Positions 25,965-34,465 are shown, counted from the first letter of the stretch. The stretch: 53,037 nt of DNA from Pirellulaceae bacterium (GCA_016784735.1 JADHUC010000026.1:1-53037); one strand, 5' to 3'. Numbers and translations: made by a program. Notes: generated by a model from the letters alone, not told the origin.

Positions 25965-26879
25965 TTAGTCGAACGCTACGTCTTTCTGTCGCCCCAGACC
26001 CTCCAACTTGATCCGGCCGGCTGCGTCGACGGCGACGATCGCGTAAGAGTTGTTTTCCGGTGCCGGGCCTTCTACCATGGCCTTCAACGTGGTGTAGTGG
26101 ATGCCGCCGATTCTTACGTATCCGCCGGAATGGTCGTGGCCTTGGAAGACGGCCACCACGTTACCAGCTTCTTCGAGGATACGTCGAACATCCGGCGCGT
26201 TCTTCACGCCATGAGCGTTCTTTTCGTCGTGAAGGTTCTGGTGCAGGAAGGCGATCGTCTTCGTGTCGCCTGCAGCGGCCAAGTCGGCCTTGAGCCACTG
26301 CTGCTCCGATTCAGCAATCCAAGTGTCTGTCCAGGAAAAGTTGCCATTCGCGTAGGGCGAACCGTCTCGTTTGAAATTCGCGTCAAGCACGACGAAGTGA
26401 TAGCCGCCACAGTCAAACGAGTAATAGCTGCGTTTACTCTTCGAGCCACAAGCCGCCAGGAACTCCTGCTTGGTGAAAGCGTTCAGGCAGTGATTGCCCA
26501 TCACGTAGTGCCGATCGCCCTGGAAACCTTGATACACTTTGTCGATCGTTTGCAGATACGTAAGCTCGTCTTCCTTGGACCCGCCCGCATCGACGAAATC
26601 GCCCAATTCGATCACGAACGCGAGGTTCAGCTTGTTGAACGTTTCGATAGCCTGCCCGAGTTTGCCGATGGAATCGCGATAGTGCCGGGACCCGCGCGTA
26701 TCCGCGTCGGCATAATGCACATCCGTCACCACGCCAAACTGCAACGGCTTGCCAGACGGTTCGCCGGCCGCTACCTCGCCAATAGCTTTCGCTCCCGTGC
26801 ATGTGATGCCAAGGCCAACTGCCGTCTGGCCAAGAAACCGACGCCGCGAGACTGCCTGGGTCTGAATTCGCTGCTTCAT
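25965..26879 (-). CDS. Tat-exported metallophosphoesterase
   Basis: This 304-aa calcineurin-like phosphoesterase is probably active outside the cytoplasm. A twin-arginine signal (SRRRFLG, residues 11-17) leads into a hydrophobic stretch. The metal-binding motifs appear in order: VVTDVHYAD (D-x-H), ELGDFVD (GD), VMGNHC (GNH), HQNLH, and FQGHDHSGG (GHDH). The open frame begins at 26993, but the ATG at 26879 has GAGGAG at good spacing and gives the Tat signal, so I use it. The substrate is unknown. It is upstream of nothing in the same direction for 370 bp. Confidence 0.9.
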   Translation of the reverse strand: MKQRIQTQAVSRRRFLGQTAVGLGITCTGAKAIGEVAAGEPSGKPLQFGVVTDVHYADADTRGSRHYRDSIGKLGQAIETFNKLNLAFVIELGDFVDAGGSKEDELTYLQTIDKVYQGFQGDRHYVMGNHCLNAFTKQEFLAACGSKSKRSYYSFDCGGYHFVVLDANFKRDGSPYANGNFSWTDTWIAESEQQWLKADLAAAGDTKTIAFLHQNLHDEKNAHGVKNAPDVRRILEEAGNVVAVFQGHDHSGGYVRIGGIHYTTLKAMVEGPAPENNSYAIVAVDAAGRIKLEGLGRQKDVAFD

Positions 26880-27027
26880 GATCGACTCCTCGATGATGCT
26901 GTGATGTCCGTCTACGAACGATGGTCCTACAGCGTCAAGGATAGCAGGAGAACGATACTGGATGCAACGAAGTTGAATAGGAGAGTCCAGCACACGTTAC
27001 GCTCATCACGCATCGAATCGGTCTGGT

Positions 27028-28116
27028 TCAATGACCGTGGTGACGCGGGGCCGTCTCATAGTGCCGTCGCAGGAGGTCTTCGCCGAAATCGCCATCGAAC
27101 TGCCGCCACACGGCGTGAATGTGGTTGGCGCCGTTCTGGGTGTTGTCGTATTCAAACAGAAACGTTGGCGTCTGGACGCGATAGTAGTGCCCCTGCCCCG
27201 GCTCCAGACCGCCGGCCCAGGCGAAGACCATGTCCCGGCCGTCGGCAATTGGCGTCCGCCGGTTGATCTGTTCCAGGATCGGTGGCCGGTACTTGGCAGC
27301 GTACTCGTTCACCAGCGCCAGAAGCCTCGCTTGCTGCTTGGGATCGAGCTGATCGAATGGGACACCCCGCTGTGGGAGGAACGCTCCCTTGTTCACTCGA
27401 CGGTCCTGGCTCGTGATGATGTCGCGCGGCGCCTTTTCGGCAATGATGGCCAGCTTCACCTGTTCGTCATCGAGCGACTTGACGAGTTTCCTCGCCAAAT
27501 TCTGTTCCACGGCCAGCACCTCGAGTCCCTTGAACGGCCCTGCTTTGACCTCGGCCGGGTTGGTGCCGAAGAACGATGGCGTCACCGAGAACAGCTTGCC
27601 GCCGGCCAGCGTGAAATTGATCGACACGTGATGCCCCTCGAATCGCCAAGCCCAGGTCTTGTCCACCGAGGGCTTCCCGAAAATCGAGACGTAATACAGC
27701 TCAGGATCGCGGATGGGATTCTTGTCCTCCAGATCGTGAAGGATCGCCTCCAACGTCATGATGGTGACCGACTGCTGGTAGCCTTTGTGGCTGAGCCCCG
27801 AGCTGAGCAAAGCGTGCGCAAGCAGTCGTTGCTGCGGTGTCATCTGGCCGATTGTCAAACCGTACCGTTTACCGTCCGGCTTGATGAACTTGTCGGGAAC
27901 GAAATGCCAAGAATCGCGTTTGTCGCTGTTGAATTCAAACAGTGCTGCCGTCCGCTGTTGATCGTCCAGCGAAGCGATGAACCGGCCGGCCGCTCCGGCT
28001 ATCTCCGCCGCAGGGTCGTGTGCTCGCGCTGCAGGCGAGTTCAATGCCAGGAAAAGCGACCAGACCACGGCAAGCAGCGCCCTATCGAGGGCGGGGACGA
28101 CAAATCGTGATGCCAT
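27028..28116 (-). CDS. Secreted DUF3500 protein
   Basis: This 362-aa protein has a signal peptide (core LLAVVWSLFLALNSPAARA). It matches the DUF3500 pattern: RLLAHALLSSGLSHKGY, TLEAILHDLE, ELYYVSIFGKP, WRFEGHHVSINFT, and a C-terminal FLFEYDNTQNGANHIHAVWR with clustered His. The function of DUF3500 is not established. The conserved His/Asp/Glu residues would suit metal binding, but that is conjecture. The frame is open to 28299; the ATG at 28116 has GGAGG eight bases upstream and starts the signal peptide. The protein ends in a His-rich RHHGH tail. Confidence 0.85.
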   Translation of the reverse strand: MASRFVVPALDRALLAVVWSLFLALNSPAARAHDPAAEIAGAAGRFIASLDDQQRTAALFEFNSDKRDSWHFVPDKFIKPDGKRYGLTIGQMTPQQRLLAHALLSSGLSHKGYQQSVTIMTLEAILHDLEDKNPIRDPELYYVSIFGKPSVDKTWAWRFEGHHVSINFTLAGGKLFSVTPSFFGTNPAEVKAGPFKGLEVLAVEQNLARKLVKSLDDEQVKLAIIAEKAPRDIITSQDRRVNKGAFLPQRGVPFDQLDPKQQARLLALVNEYAAKYRPPILEQINRRTPIADGRDMVFAWAGGLEPGQGHYYRVQTPTFLFEYDNTQNGANHIHAVWRQFDGDFGEDLLRRHYETAPRHHGH

Positions 28117-28632
28117 ATCAAAGGACCTCCAGAACCTGCCTCCCAAACCGTCAATGTCAGCTAACGCATAACACGTCGCTCGTTCCTTCAACTCAGCATC
28201 AAGACCGCCGCCATTTCCCAGTTCGGTTTTGTCTCGGTGGTCGCGGGACTTGGACAGTTCTTTGCGATCTTTGTGCTCGCCGAGGATATTTGGACACACC
28301 TTCGTCGATGATGCCTAGAAATCTGCCAAAAAGGTCAATTCCAGGGCAGTGTGCCGCAAGAGGATATCTCGGTAGAGATGATTGACTGGATCTGTCGGTC
28401 TTTTCCGCAAATCATTTCCTTCTCTGGAGTTCGATCATCGATTCCGCGTTTGGTCGCCGCTGGGCGAACCACGATTTCCCTGGTTACTCGGCAATTGGCA
28501 CCAAACGTGCAGTTGTAACGGATGTGAGACGTTTTGTCGCGAACTCTGACGCCCGTACAACGTCTAAGTGACAGGGCGCCCTGGCGGAGCCGCGTTGGAC
28601 AGAACGACCATCCGAGAATAGAAAGCAGAGAA
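28117..28632. other. Intergenic stretch, 516 bp, no gene seen
   Basis: This gap carries the ribosome site and presumably the promoter of the DUF3500 gene on the minus strand. No hairpin, repeat or credible ORF stands out. A short open stretch on the plus strand at about 28160-28310 reads RRSFLQ followed by hydrophobic residues, like a Tat signal, but it lacks a start codon and stops early. Confidence 0.4.
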
Positions 28633-28875
28633 ATGGAAAGGCAGAACGATAGCGGCACGCTCGCGTACGTCGAATTGCTGGGCGTTGGGGAGGGCATGTT
28701 GACCGATCCTGATAGGTCGTTTCACCAGCCAATTGTCTTGCTTACCGTTCGCCCCGAGCCTGAGAAAAGCTGGCAGGCGTTTACCTTGGCGGTGAATCGG
28801 AGACAGGCGAAACGGCTTCGGGATGACTTGACGGCCCTGTTGGAGGAATCTCAATCGGCGACCCACTCGAACTGA
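28633..28875 (+). CDS. Small hypothetical protein, 80 aa
   Basis: I do not recognise this protein. The 80-aa product starts MERQNDSGTLAYVELLG and ends in a helical, charged segment (NRRQAKRLRDDLTALLEES). It has no signal peptide, membrane helix or Cys pair, so it is likely cytoplasmic. The frame is open from 28534; the ATG at 28633 has only a weak purine-rich site upstream. It might be a small regulatory or structural protein, but nothing in the neighbourhood supports a role. Confidence 0.5.
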   Translation: MERQNDSGTLAYVELLGVGEGMLTDPDRSFHQPIVLLTVRPEPEKSWQAFTLAVNRRQAKRLRDDLTALLEESQSATHSN

Positions 28876-28984
28876 TTCGCTCAGCCGCCTTTCAAACGCG
28901 ACATTGCCACCGACGTTTGACCTTTATGCCGCGGGTTGCTCTACTATAGACAGAGGGGCTCTCGTACGGGGGGAATTCGTCACC

Positions 28985-29974
28985 ATGCTCCGCGGGCTAT
29001 TCTGGCGGCTTGTTTTGCTGCACATTGCCCTGGTCCCGGTCCAGCGGCTGGACGGTGGCTGAGGCGTAAGCGGTTGCGTTCCGCGACGGAACGAGTCACC
29101 TTCGTATTCGAGTCCCGTCAAATCGTACGGCTATTTCGACGGCATGGCGGCGCAACGAGCCGCCATGGCGCGAGCCGCTGCGGAGAAGCGGCAGGCAAAG
29201 CTCTGGAGAGATGCCGCCGACGCTTCCGCTCGGTTGTCTGTTGCCGACAATGCATACGACGACGGCGACATTCGCGTGGCCAGCAGATTGTTCGTTTCAC
29301 TGGCGCTTCGCCACAGGAATACACTGGCCGGGAAGCAGGCCAGGGAAAGACTGGGAAATCTGGCCCAGGAGGCGCGAGGCAAACTCGCTGAGATTGATAA
29401 GCGGCTGGCCGGCCAAGATGCCCGCGTTCCTCCGATCAATCCGCTCACCGGAGATTACGGACCGCGCGCGGAACCTTCGTCTCACGATCGGCAAGAGTTG
29501 GTAATGGAATCGTTCCGCCAGTATTCGGAACTGGCCGAGCTATACGAAGGCGTGCCGGAGGTCGCACGCGAGCTTCGCCGACACGTTACCCGGCAACGTC
29601 GTCTGCCCGAGTATGCGGTGGTGCTGAACGAACCCGAGGCGAAGAAGCTGTGGGAGTTGGGCCAGCAGCACGAAGCGAAGGGCGAGGCGTGTTGTGCATA
29701 TTGGACGTACGAAAGGGCGGCTCGGCTGGAACCCGCTCCGTCCGCGCTGCGAGCCGGCACGCGAATCGGGGAAATGAAACAGGACCCCGAAGTGGTCGCT
29801 TCGGCCGAAAACTGCAAGTGCATCCGCGAGTGCCACGAATTGTACTTGCGAGCCGATAAGCTGGTTGAGTTGAGGCCGGTGCTGGCCAGGGAGCGATTTG
29901 CCGAAATCGTTCGCCGCGCGCCCGAAAACAGCGAAGTACACCGTTTGGCCAAGAAACGTCTTGCCAAATTGTAG
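28985..29974 (+). pseudogene. TPR-like protein with UGA between signal peptide and mature region
   Basis: The main open part (ATG at 29144, 276 aa) is helical and repeat-like: AAEKRQAKLWRDAADASARL, DDGDIRVASRLFVSLAL, EACCAYWTYERAARLEP, RERFAEIVRRAPENSEV. This resembles tetratricopeptide-type helical pairs. In the same frame upstream, the ATG at 28985 opens a signal-like peptide (WRLVLLHIALVPV), then a TGA at 29060-29062, then a lipobox-like GVSGC and a mature-looking stretch joining the ATG at 29144 without another stop. I infer an exported lipoprotein whose signal is cut off by a nonsense codon, sequencing error or recoding. If only 29144 is used, the product is cytoplasmic. Confidence 0.6.
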
Positions 29975-29991
29975 CCGCGAACCGACGGCGA

Positions 29992-30204
29992 CTACTTGCA
30001 GCTTTTCATGGCTGCAAAACCGGCTTGCGTGAGAGAATATCCACCGCTGAACTTCTCTTTGACCAGGAATCCTTTGTCAGCCATCTGTCGAAATGCTGTC
30101 CGATGTCGCGTGACGTTCGGACGGTTGAAACACAGCATTTCTCCGGGCGCCATGAGGAATTGTCGAAAAACGCTAAATACCCATCGTTCTGATTTGGACA
30201 GCAT
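29992..30204 (-). CDS. Small winged-helix-like protein, 70 aa
   Basis: This 70-aa basic protein reads as one small helical domain with a terminal beta hairpin: SERWVFSVFRQFL, then HRTAFRQMADKGFLV, then KEKFSGGYSLTQAGFAAM. The order helix-helix-recognition helix-wing, with 'MADKGFLVKEK...GYSLTQAG', is what winged-helix DNA-binding proteins show, so a small regulator is plausible. GGGAGAG lies five bases before the ATG, which supports expression. It is convergent with the TPR-like gene (17 bp apart). It is too short to assign to a family by eye. Confidence 0.6.
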   Translation of the reverse strand: MLSKSERWVFSVFRQFLMAPGEMLCFNRPNVTRHRTAFRQMADKGFLVKEKFSGGYSLTQAGFAAMKSCK

Positions 30205-30622
30205 GGTTCTCTCCCGCGAGCGTTGGCATATAGGGTGCGTTCACCACCCATCATACCATGTTTCGCGGGACGATGCGACCGGCCCATCGGCCACAGTTCT
30301 CTATTTGGATGCGGATGTCGGCTTGGTGCGTCAGCCTGATTCTGCCCATTCATGTGTCGCAAGTCCAGCCAGAATGGTATAATTCGTCAGACCCTGATAT
30401 CAGCTTTGCATTTGTACGTCGCCACAACATATGCCATACAATTAGTATTGCGTGGCTGACGCAGGGCTTCATTTCGATCGTTCGTTTGTGTGGGGTACGT
30501 TTCCAACGTGCCGATGTCTGGAAGTTGGCGAACTACGTCACGTTAGAAACGTGTCCCACGTACCGGCGCCGCTAGCATTTGCCAAAGTTGCGATCAAGGC
30601 TCAGGTTTTCGAGGGCATCAAG
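30205..30622. other. Intergenic stretch with inverted repeats
   Basis: No gene is supported here. A 10-bp perfect inverted repeat (TGCGTCAGCC at 30327-30336, GGCTGACGCA at 30454-30463) brackets an AT-rich segment. The dispersed palindrome described at 30490 follows. The AT-rich segment may hold the promoter of the secreted protein at 30623. Confidence 0.4.
30490..30559. repeat. GTGGG-type interspersed palindrome
   Basis: The arms GTGGGGTACGTTTCCAACGTG and the complement of CACGTTAGAAACGTGTCCCAC match at all but three positions across 21 bp, with a 28-nt loop. An imperfect long hairpin in intergenic DNA of this type suggests a dispersed REP-like element; only one copy is seen in this window. 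Confidence 0.7.
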
Positions 30623-31045
30623 ATGGATTTCAGATTCCTCACACGGTCTATTCTTGCTGTGCTGACCATCTCAAGCATGTGCGCACTTTCGCCACGCGTC
30701 CTCGCAACGCCGGTACAAGTTCGAGGCATGTTTGGTGATCGAACGCTGGGCCGGCCGATAACGCCGCGAGTGCGGACAAATTTCAGCAGCGGAATCCGGC
30801 GCGGCCCCAGTGGCAACTTCCTCGGCCTCGACCGCGATGGCCGCTTTCAACGTTCGTACGGTTCCGCCCACCGCGCAGCACCGCAGTCGCGGGTACAGGT
30901 TCCACCCGCCGTTCGATCGGGCGTCGTCACGCGCCCCGCACCTCGCGTCAATACGCGACCCACCCCAATGCGAGTCCAACCGTCGGCCCGTCCTTCGCGC
31001 CCGGCTGACATCTGGTTCCGAAGCCGCACCACTCGCGGTCGGTGA
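30623..31045 (+). CDS. Secreted basic Pro/Arg-rich protein
   Basis: This 140-aa product has a signal peptide (LTRSILAVLTISSMCAL, cleavage near VLA). The mature part is low-complexity and very basic, with Arg-Pro-rich phrases such as VTRPAPRVNTRPTPMRVQ and a Gly/Arg start. No domain is recognised. The predicted high positive charge could suit binding to anionic cell-envelope polysaccharide or nucleic acid, but this is a guess. The frame is open from 30452; the ATG at 30623 is chosen because GAGGG precedes it and it starts the signal sequence. Confidence 0.55.
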   Translation: MDFRFLTRSILAVLTISSMCALSPRVLATPVQVRGMFGDRTLGRPITPRVRTNFSSGIRRGPSGNFLGLDRDGRFQRSYGSAHRAAPQSRVQVPPAVRSGVVTRPAPRVNTRPTPMRVQPSARPSRPADIWFRSRTTRGR

Positions 31046-31151
31046 GGTCTTGACAGCACCGTCGCCTACCTGTCCTAATGGTGCTTCCCCTTGGTGCCGC
31101 CGTCACGGCATCAGTTGTGATGGCAGCCGTCGACGAGAATCACGCCCGCCC

Positions 31152-31316
31152 ATGGACTTCAACCAAATTCTATCCAACCTCCACGTCGGTTCCTGCCCGA
31201 TGAATGCGGAGGACATTGATTGCCTTGGAGAACACATGGGGATTATGGCCGTCCTGAATTTGCAGACCGTGGAGAATCTCGCTTATCGGTGGATCGACTG
31301 GGACAACAAACCCTAG
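31152..31316 (+). pseudogene. Dual-specificity phosphatase N-terminal fragment
   Basis: A 54-aa fragment starts MDFNQILSNLHVGSCPMNAE and continues DIDCLGEHMGIMAVLNLQT before ending at WIDWDNKP. This is the N-terminal third of the planctomycete dual-specificity phosphatase-like proteins, which carry FxQIxxNLxVGSCP and GIxAVLNLQT. The catalytic Cys-x5-Arg loop, normally about 60 residues further on, is absent, because the stop codon at 31316 cuts the frame. The flavin reductase gene starts 28 bp later. I infer a decayed or truncated gene. Confidence 0.65.
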
Positions 31317-31344
31317 CACGACAATCCGGAGGAAGGAGGGCGCA

Positions 31345-32448
31345 TTGCCCCAGCTCTTTGAAACCACGTCACTCGGTGGCATGACTTTGGAGAACCGATT
31401 CGTTCGCTCGGCGACGTGGGAGGGCATGGCCGCCGAAGATGGCTCCTGCACGGCTGCATTGGTCGACATCACGGCCGAATTGGCCAGGGGCGAAATCGGC
31501 TTGATCATTTCCAGCCATACCTTCGTCAGTCCGGAAGGACGATCCAGCATCGGGCAATTGGCCGGGTACGACGAAAGGTTCTTCGACGGCCTGCGGCAGA
31601 TGGTCCGGGCCGCCCACTGCCACGACAGCAAGATCGTTCTTCAGCTTGGCCATGCTGGCGTACGGTCGCCTACGTTATTGACGAAACAATCAGCGGTTGG
31701 CCCGTCCTGTCAGGCCACCGCGCCGGGCGAATCTGCGCGAGCGATGACGCTAGAAGAAATCGACGGACTGATTCGCGCGTTCGGCGACGCGGCCGTACGG
31801 GGCAAAGATGCAGGCTTCGACGGCGTGCAGATCCACCTGGCCCACGGCTACCTCTTGTCTCAGTTCCTGTCTCCGTATTTCAACAAACGCACGGACGACT
31901 ACGGAGGCTCCGTCGAGAACCGAGCCCGGATCGTACTGAGAATCCTCGACCAGGTCAGGAATTCCGTGGGCGAAGGATTCCCTGTCTTGGTCAAGCTAAA
32001 CGCCGAGGATTTCATCGACAACGGTTTGACGGTCGAAGAAATGCTGCAGGTATCGGCGATGCTCGAAGCGGCGGGGATCGACGGTATCGAGCTAAGCGGC
32101 GGCACGACGGATCCGGCCGGCGACGAGCACCCGGTCAGAGAGGGAACCCCGACGACCGAAGCGGAAGAAGTGTACTACAGGGACCACGCCCGACAGTACA
32201 AGGAGCGGATCGGCGTACCTCTGATCCTGGTCGGCGGCATCCGTTCTTACACAGTGGCAGAGGAACTGATCGACAGCGGTCTCACCGACTACGTGGCCCT
32301 CTGCCGCCCGCTGATCCGAGAACCCGGACTCGTCGCCCGCTGGAAATCCGGAGACACCCGTCCATCCGAATGCGGCTCGTGCGCCGCCTGCCTCGTCCCC
32401 ATTCGAGCCGGCAAAGGAATGTACTGCGTCGCCGCGCGAAGTGCCTAG
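31345..32448 (+). CDS. Old Yellow Enzyme-family NADH:flavin oxidoreductase
   Basis: This 367-aa FMN-dependent TIM barrel is expected to reduce the C=C bond of an alpha,beta-unsaturated carbonyl with NAD(P)H. Family signs are the N-terminal MTLENRFVRSATWEG (normal for OYE), VQIHLAHGYLLSQFLSPYFNKRTDDYGGS (substrate His and barrel strand), and the phosphate-binding VGGIRSYTVAEELI near 293. The tail CGSCAACLVPIRAGKGMYC has four Cys (x2, x2, x11), similar to 2,4-dienoyl-CoA-reductase-type members and possibly an iron-sulfur site; no C-terminal NAD domain is present. The start is TTG at 31345 with AGGAGG six bases upstream. It faces the aldolase operon. Confidence 0.93.
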   Translation: MPQLFETTSLGGMTLENRFVRSATWEGMAAEDGSCTAALVDITAELARGEIGLIISSHTFVSPEGRSSIGQLAGYDERFFDGLRQMVRAAHCHDSKIVLQLGHAGVRSPTLLTKQSAVGPSCQATAPGESARAMTLEEIDGLIRAFGDAAVRGKDAGFDGVQIHLAHGYLLSQFLSPYFNKRTDDYGGSVENRARIVLRILDQVRNSVGEGFPVLVKLNAEDFIDNGLTVEEMLQVSAMLEAAGIDGIELSGGTTDPAGDEHPVREGTPTTEAEEVYYRDHARQYKERIGVPLILVGGIRSYTVAEELIDSGLTDYVALCRPLIREPGLVARWKSGDTRPSECGSCAACLVPIRAGKGMYCVAARSA

Positions 32449-32571
32449 CGCGGCCTTAGGTCGCAAACAAAGTTGGAGTTCACGCTTTAGCGTGTTTGTT
32501 TCGGACACGGAAGAAAACACGGCATACGAAAGCATGGACCCCCCAACGGTCCTCGTTCCTGGTTGCGCCGA

Positions 32572-33354
32572 TCACGTCGACGATTGCTGTTTGAACTTCT
32601 CAAACGGTTCGACCAGCCCACTCAGCGCCGCTGCCAGGACACTGCCGTCGGACGCTCGACCGATGAACGTGAACCCGTCGGCCACTGTTTCCTCGGGGAC
32701 CTCGACATCCAGCAGGATAATACCGGGCACTTTGCCGGCCTTGCGGCAGGCCGAGACGATCTTCTCGACCGCTGCGCGGTACTTGGGATGGTCGAATTGC
32801 TTCATGATGCCCAGGCCGACGGTCAGGTCGAGCGGTCCGATGAACAACACATCCACGCCGTCGACGGCGGCGATCTCCTCGGCGTTTTCCACGGCCTGTT
32901 CGGTTTCGATCTGGACCAAGCAGATCAGATCGTCATTGGCCGAGGCAAAATACTCCGAAAACTCCCGGCCGAAGTCGGCGGGCCGGGTAAAGGGAGTGAC
33001 ACCGCGGATCCCTTGCGGTGGATAACGCATCGCACGAACTACGCGTTCGGCATCTTCGGCTGTGCTGATCATCGGCGCCATGATGCCGGCCGGTCCCAGA
33101 TCCAGAGCACGCTTGATCAGCACCGGGTCGTTATACGCCACGCGAACGATCGGCGCGGCGGGCGTGCTGGCAAGTGCCTGGAGTTGGGACAGCATGCTGT
33201 CGCTGCCGCCCATGCCGTGCTCCATGTCAACCACGACCCAGTCGAAGCCCGAGTTGCCGGCGATTTCCGCAGTCAGACTAGAACCGAGTACCAGCCAAGT
33301 TCCTGCAAGGATCTCGCCGTCCATAGCCCGCCTGCGAATTGATCGGATGCCCAC
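32572..33354 (-). CDS. HpcH/HpaI-family aldolase
   Basis: This class II pyruvate aldolase of 260 aa would cleave 4-hydroxy-2-oxo acids to pyruvate plus an aldehyde, using a divalent metal. Motifs in order are GFDWVVVDMEHG, IVRVAYNDPVLIKRALDLG, GIMAPMISTAEDAERVVRAMRYPPQGIRG, and the metal ligand segments IQIET and FIGPLDLTVGLG. The open frame goes back to 33441 through a palindromic repeat. I chose GTG at 33354 because GGGAGG is eight bases upstream and the preceding residues are repeat-derived; ATG at 33318 (MDGEILAG) is an alternative. It is last in the acetaldehyde dehydrogenase-aldolase gene row. Confidence 0.92.
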   Translation of the reverse strand: MGIRSIRRRAMDGEILAGTWLVLGSSLTAEIAGNSGFDWVVVDMEHGMGGSDSMLSQLQALASTPAAPIVRVAYNDPVLIKRALDLGPAGIMAPMISTAEDAERVVRAMRYPPQGIRGVTPFTRPADFGREFSEYFASANDDLICLVQIETEQAVENAEEIAAVDGVDVLFIGPLDLTVGLGIMKQFDHPKYRAAVEKIVSACRKAGKVPGIILLDVEVPEETVADGFTFIGRASDGSVLAAALSGLVEPFEKFKQQSST

Positions 33355-33371
33355 AGCATGTCCTCCCTTCC

Positions 33372-33439
33372 GAAAAGGGGTCGGGAGTCTTTTTTGTCCT
33401 GTTTTTCTGCCCAGAGAAAAGACTCCCGACCCCTTTTTC
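33372..33439. repeat. Interspersed palindrome between two aldolase genes
   Basis: Arms GAAAAGGGGTCGGGAGTC and GACTCCCGACCCCTTTTTC are exact complements except for the final base run. The loop contains TTTT and GTTTTTCTG. As an RNA it forms a long GC-rich hairpin followed by U-runs, so it may be a partial terminator or an mRNA stabiliser between the aldolase genes. Confidence 0.8.
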
Positions 33440-33445
33440 ATGTCT

Positions 33446-34465
33446 TCATTGCAGTTTCCCTGCCTCTTTAGCCATTTCGATGGCTACGTCGATGATCATG
33501 TCTTCCTGTCCGCCGACCGTCTTTCGCTTGCCTAGCTCGATCAGCACGTCGCGGATATCGACGTCGAAGCGTTTGGCGGCGCGTCGGGCGTGCAGCAAGA
33601 AGCTCGAATAGACGCCGGCGTATCCCAGCATGAGCCCGTCGTTGTTGATGACTTGAGGCCGGTGCATCAGCGGCTCGACAACTTGTTCGGCGGCGTCCAT
33701 CACTTTGTAGAAGTCGACTCCCGTCTCGATGCCTACCCTTTCCAGCACGCCGATCAAGACCTCCAACTGAGCGTTTCCGGAGCCCGCGCCCAAGCCCCTC
33801 AGGCATCCGTCGACCGAGTCGGCGCCGGCCTCGATCGCGGCCAGCGTATTGGCGATGGCCAGGGACAAGTTGTTGTGCGCGTGGAAGCCGACCTGAATGT
33901 TCAGGGCCGACTTCAAGGCGTCCACGCGCGCCACCACGTCGGGCGGAAGCATGGCTCCGGCCGAGTCCATCATGTAGACCAGTTCCGCGCCGGATGCTTC
34001 CATGATTTTGGCCTGTTCGACAAGCTTCGACGGGGCGACCATGTGGGTCATCATCAGTACGCCGATGGGTCTCATGCCCAGTTGACCGGCCAACTCGATG
34101 TGCTGTTCGGCGATGTCTGCCTCGGTGCAGTGCGTGGCTATCCGGGCCGCCCCAGCCCCGCACTCTTTGGCCATCTGCAGGTCCTCTTGCGTGCCGACAC
34201 CAGGCAAAAGCAACACGCCGATTCTACCCGGCGTGGTGACTTCGGAAGCCGCCTTCAGCAACTCGAAATCGTCGGCCGCGGCGAAACCGTACTGAATCGA
34301 CGAACCTGCCAGTCCATCGCCGTGGCTGATTTCGATGGTACCCACGCCCGCTTCGTCCAACGCTCTGGCCACGTTGGCCGCCTGCTGGGGCGTGAACTGA
34401 TGGGCCATGGCGTGCTGGCCGTCCCGCATCGTTGTATCAAGTATGGCGACTTTTCTGTTTTCCAT
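33446..34465 (-). CDS. 4-hydroxy-2-oxovalerate aldolase (DmpG type)
   Basis: It cleaves 4-hydroxy-2-oxovalerate to pyruvate and acetaldehyde. The 339-aa protein is a Mn2+-dependent HMGL-like TIM barrel with LDTTMRDGQH at 9-18 (catalytic Arg and metal Asp), ISHGDGL near 47, GFHAHNNLSLA near 193 (metal His-x-His), and the C-terminal communication-domain segment GYAGVYSSFLLHARRAAKRF. In characterised homologues acetaldehyde is passed through a tunnel to the acylating dehydrogenase, which is encoded just upstream here. GGAGAG precedes the ATG. It belongs to the DmpG/BphI/MhpE group; the substrate side chain is not certain. Confidence 0.93.
   Translation of the reverse strand: MENRKVAILDTTMRDGQHAMAHQFTPQQAANVARALDEAGVGTIEISHGDGLAGSSIQYGFAAADDFELLKAASEVTTPGRIGVLLLPGVGTQEDLQMAKECGAGAARIATHCTEADIAEQHIELAGQLGMRPIGVLMMTHMVAPSKLVEQAKIMEASGAELVYMMDSAGAMLPPDVVARVDALKSALNIQVGFHAHNNLSLAIANTLAAIEAGADSVDGCLRGLGAGSGNAQLEVLIGVLERVGIETGVDFYKVMDAAEQVVEPLMHRPQVINNDGLMLGYAGVYSSFLLHARRAAKRFDVDIRDVLIELGKRKTVGGQEDMIIDVAIEMAKEAGKLQ

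Noticed and set aside
25884..27266. 460-aa open frame on the plus strand
   Set aside because: Antisense of the metallophosphoesterase and part of the DUF3500 gene, both well supported. No start region or domain of its own.
28160..28310. Tat-signal-like stretch (RRSFLQ plus hydrophobic residues) on the plus strand
   Set aside because: No start codon in frame after the preceding stop, and a stop soon after. Could be a gene scrap, but too weak to annotate.
31416..32459. 347-aa open frame overlapping the OYE gene
   Set aside because: Out-of-frame shadow; Arg/Gly-rich composition typical of a GC-rich alternate frame.
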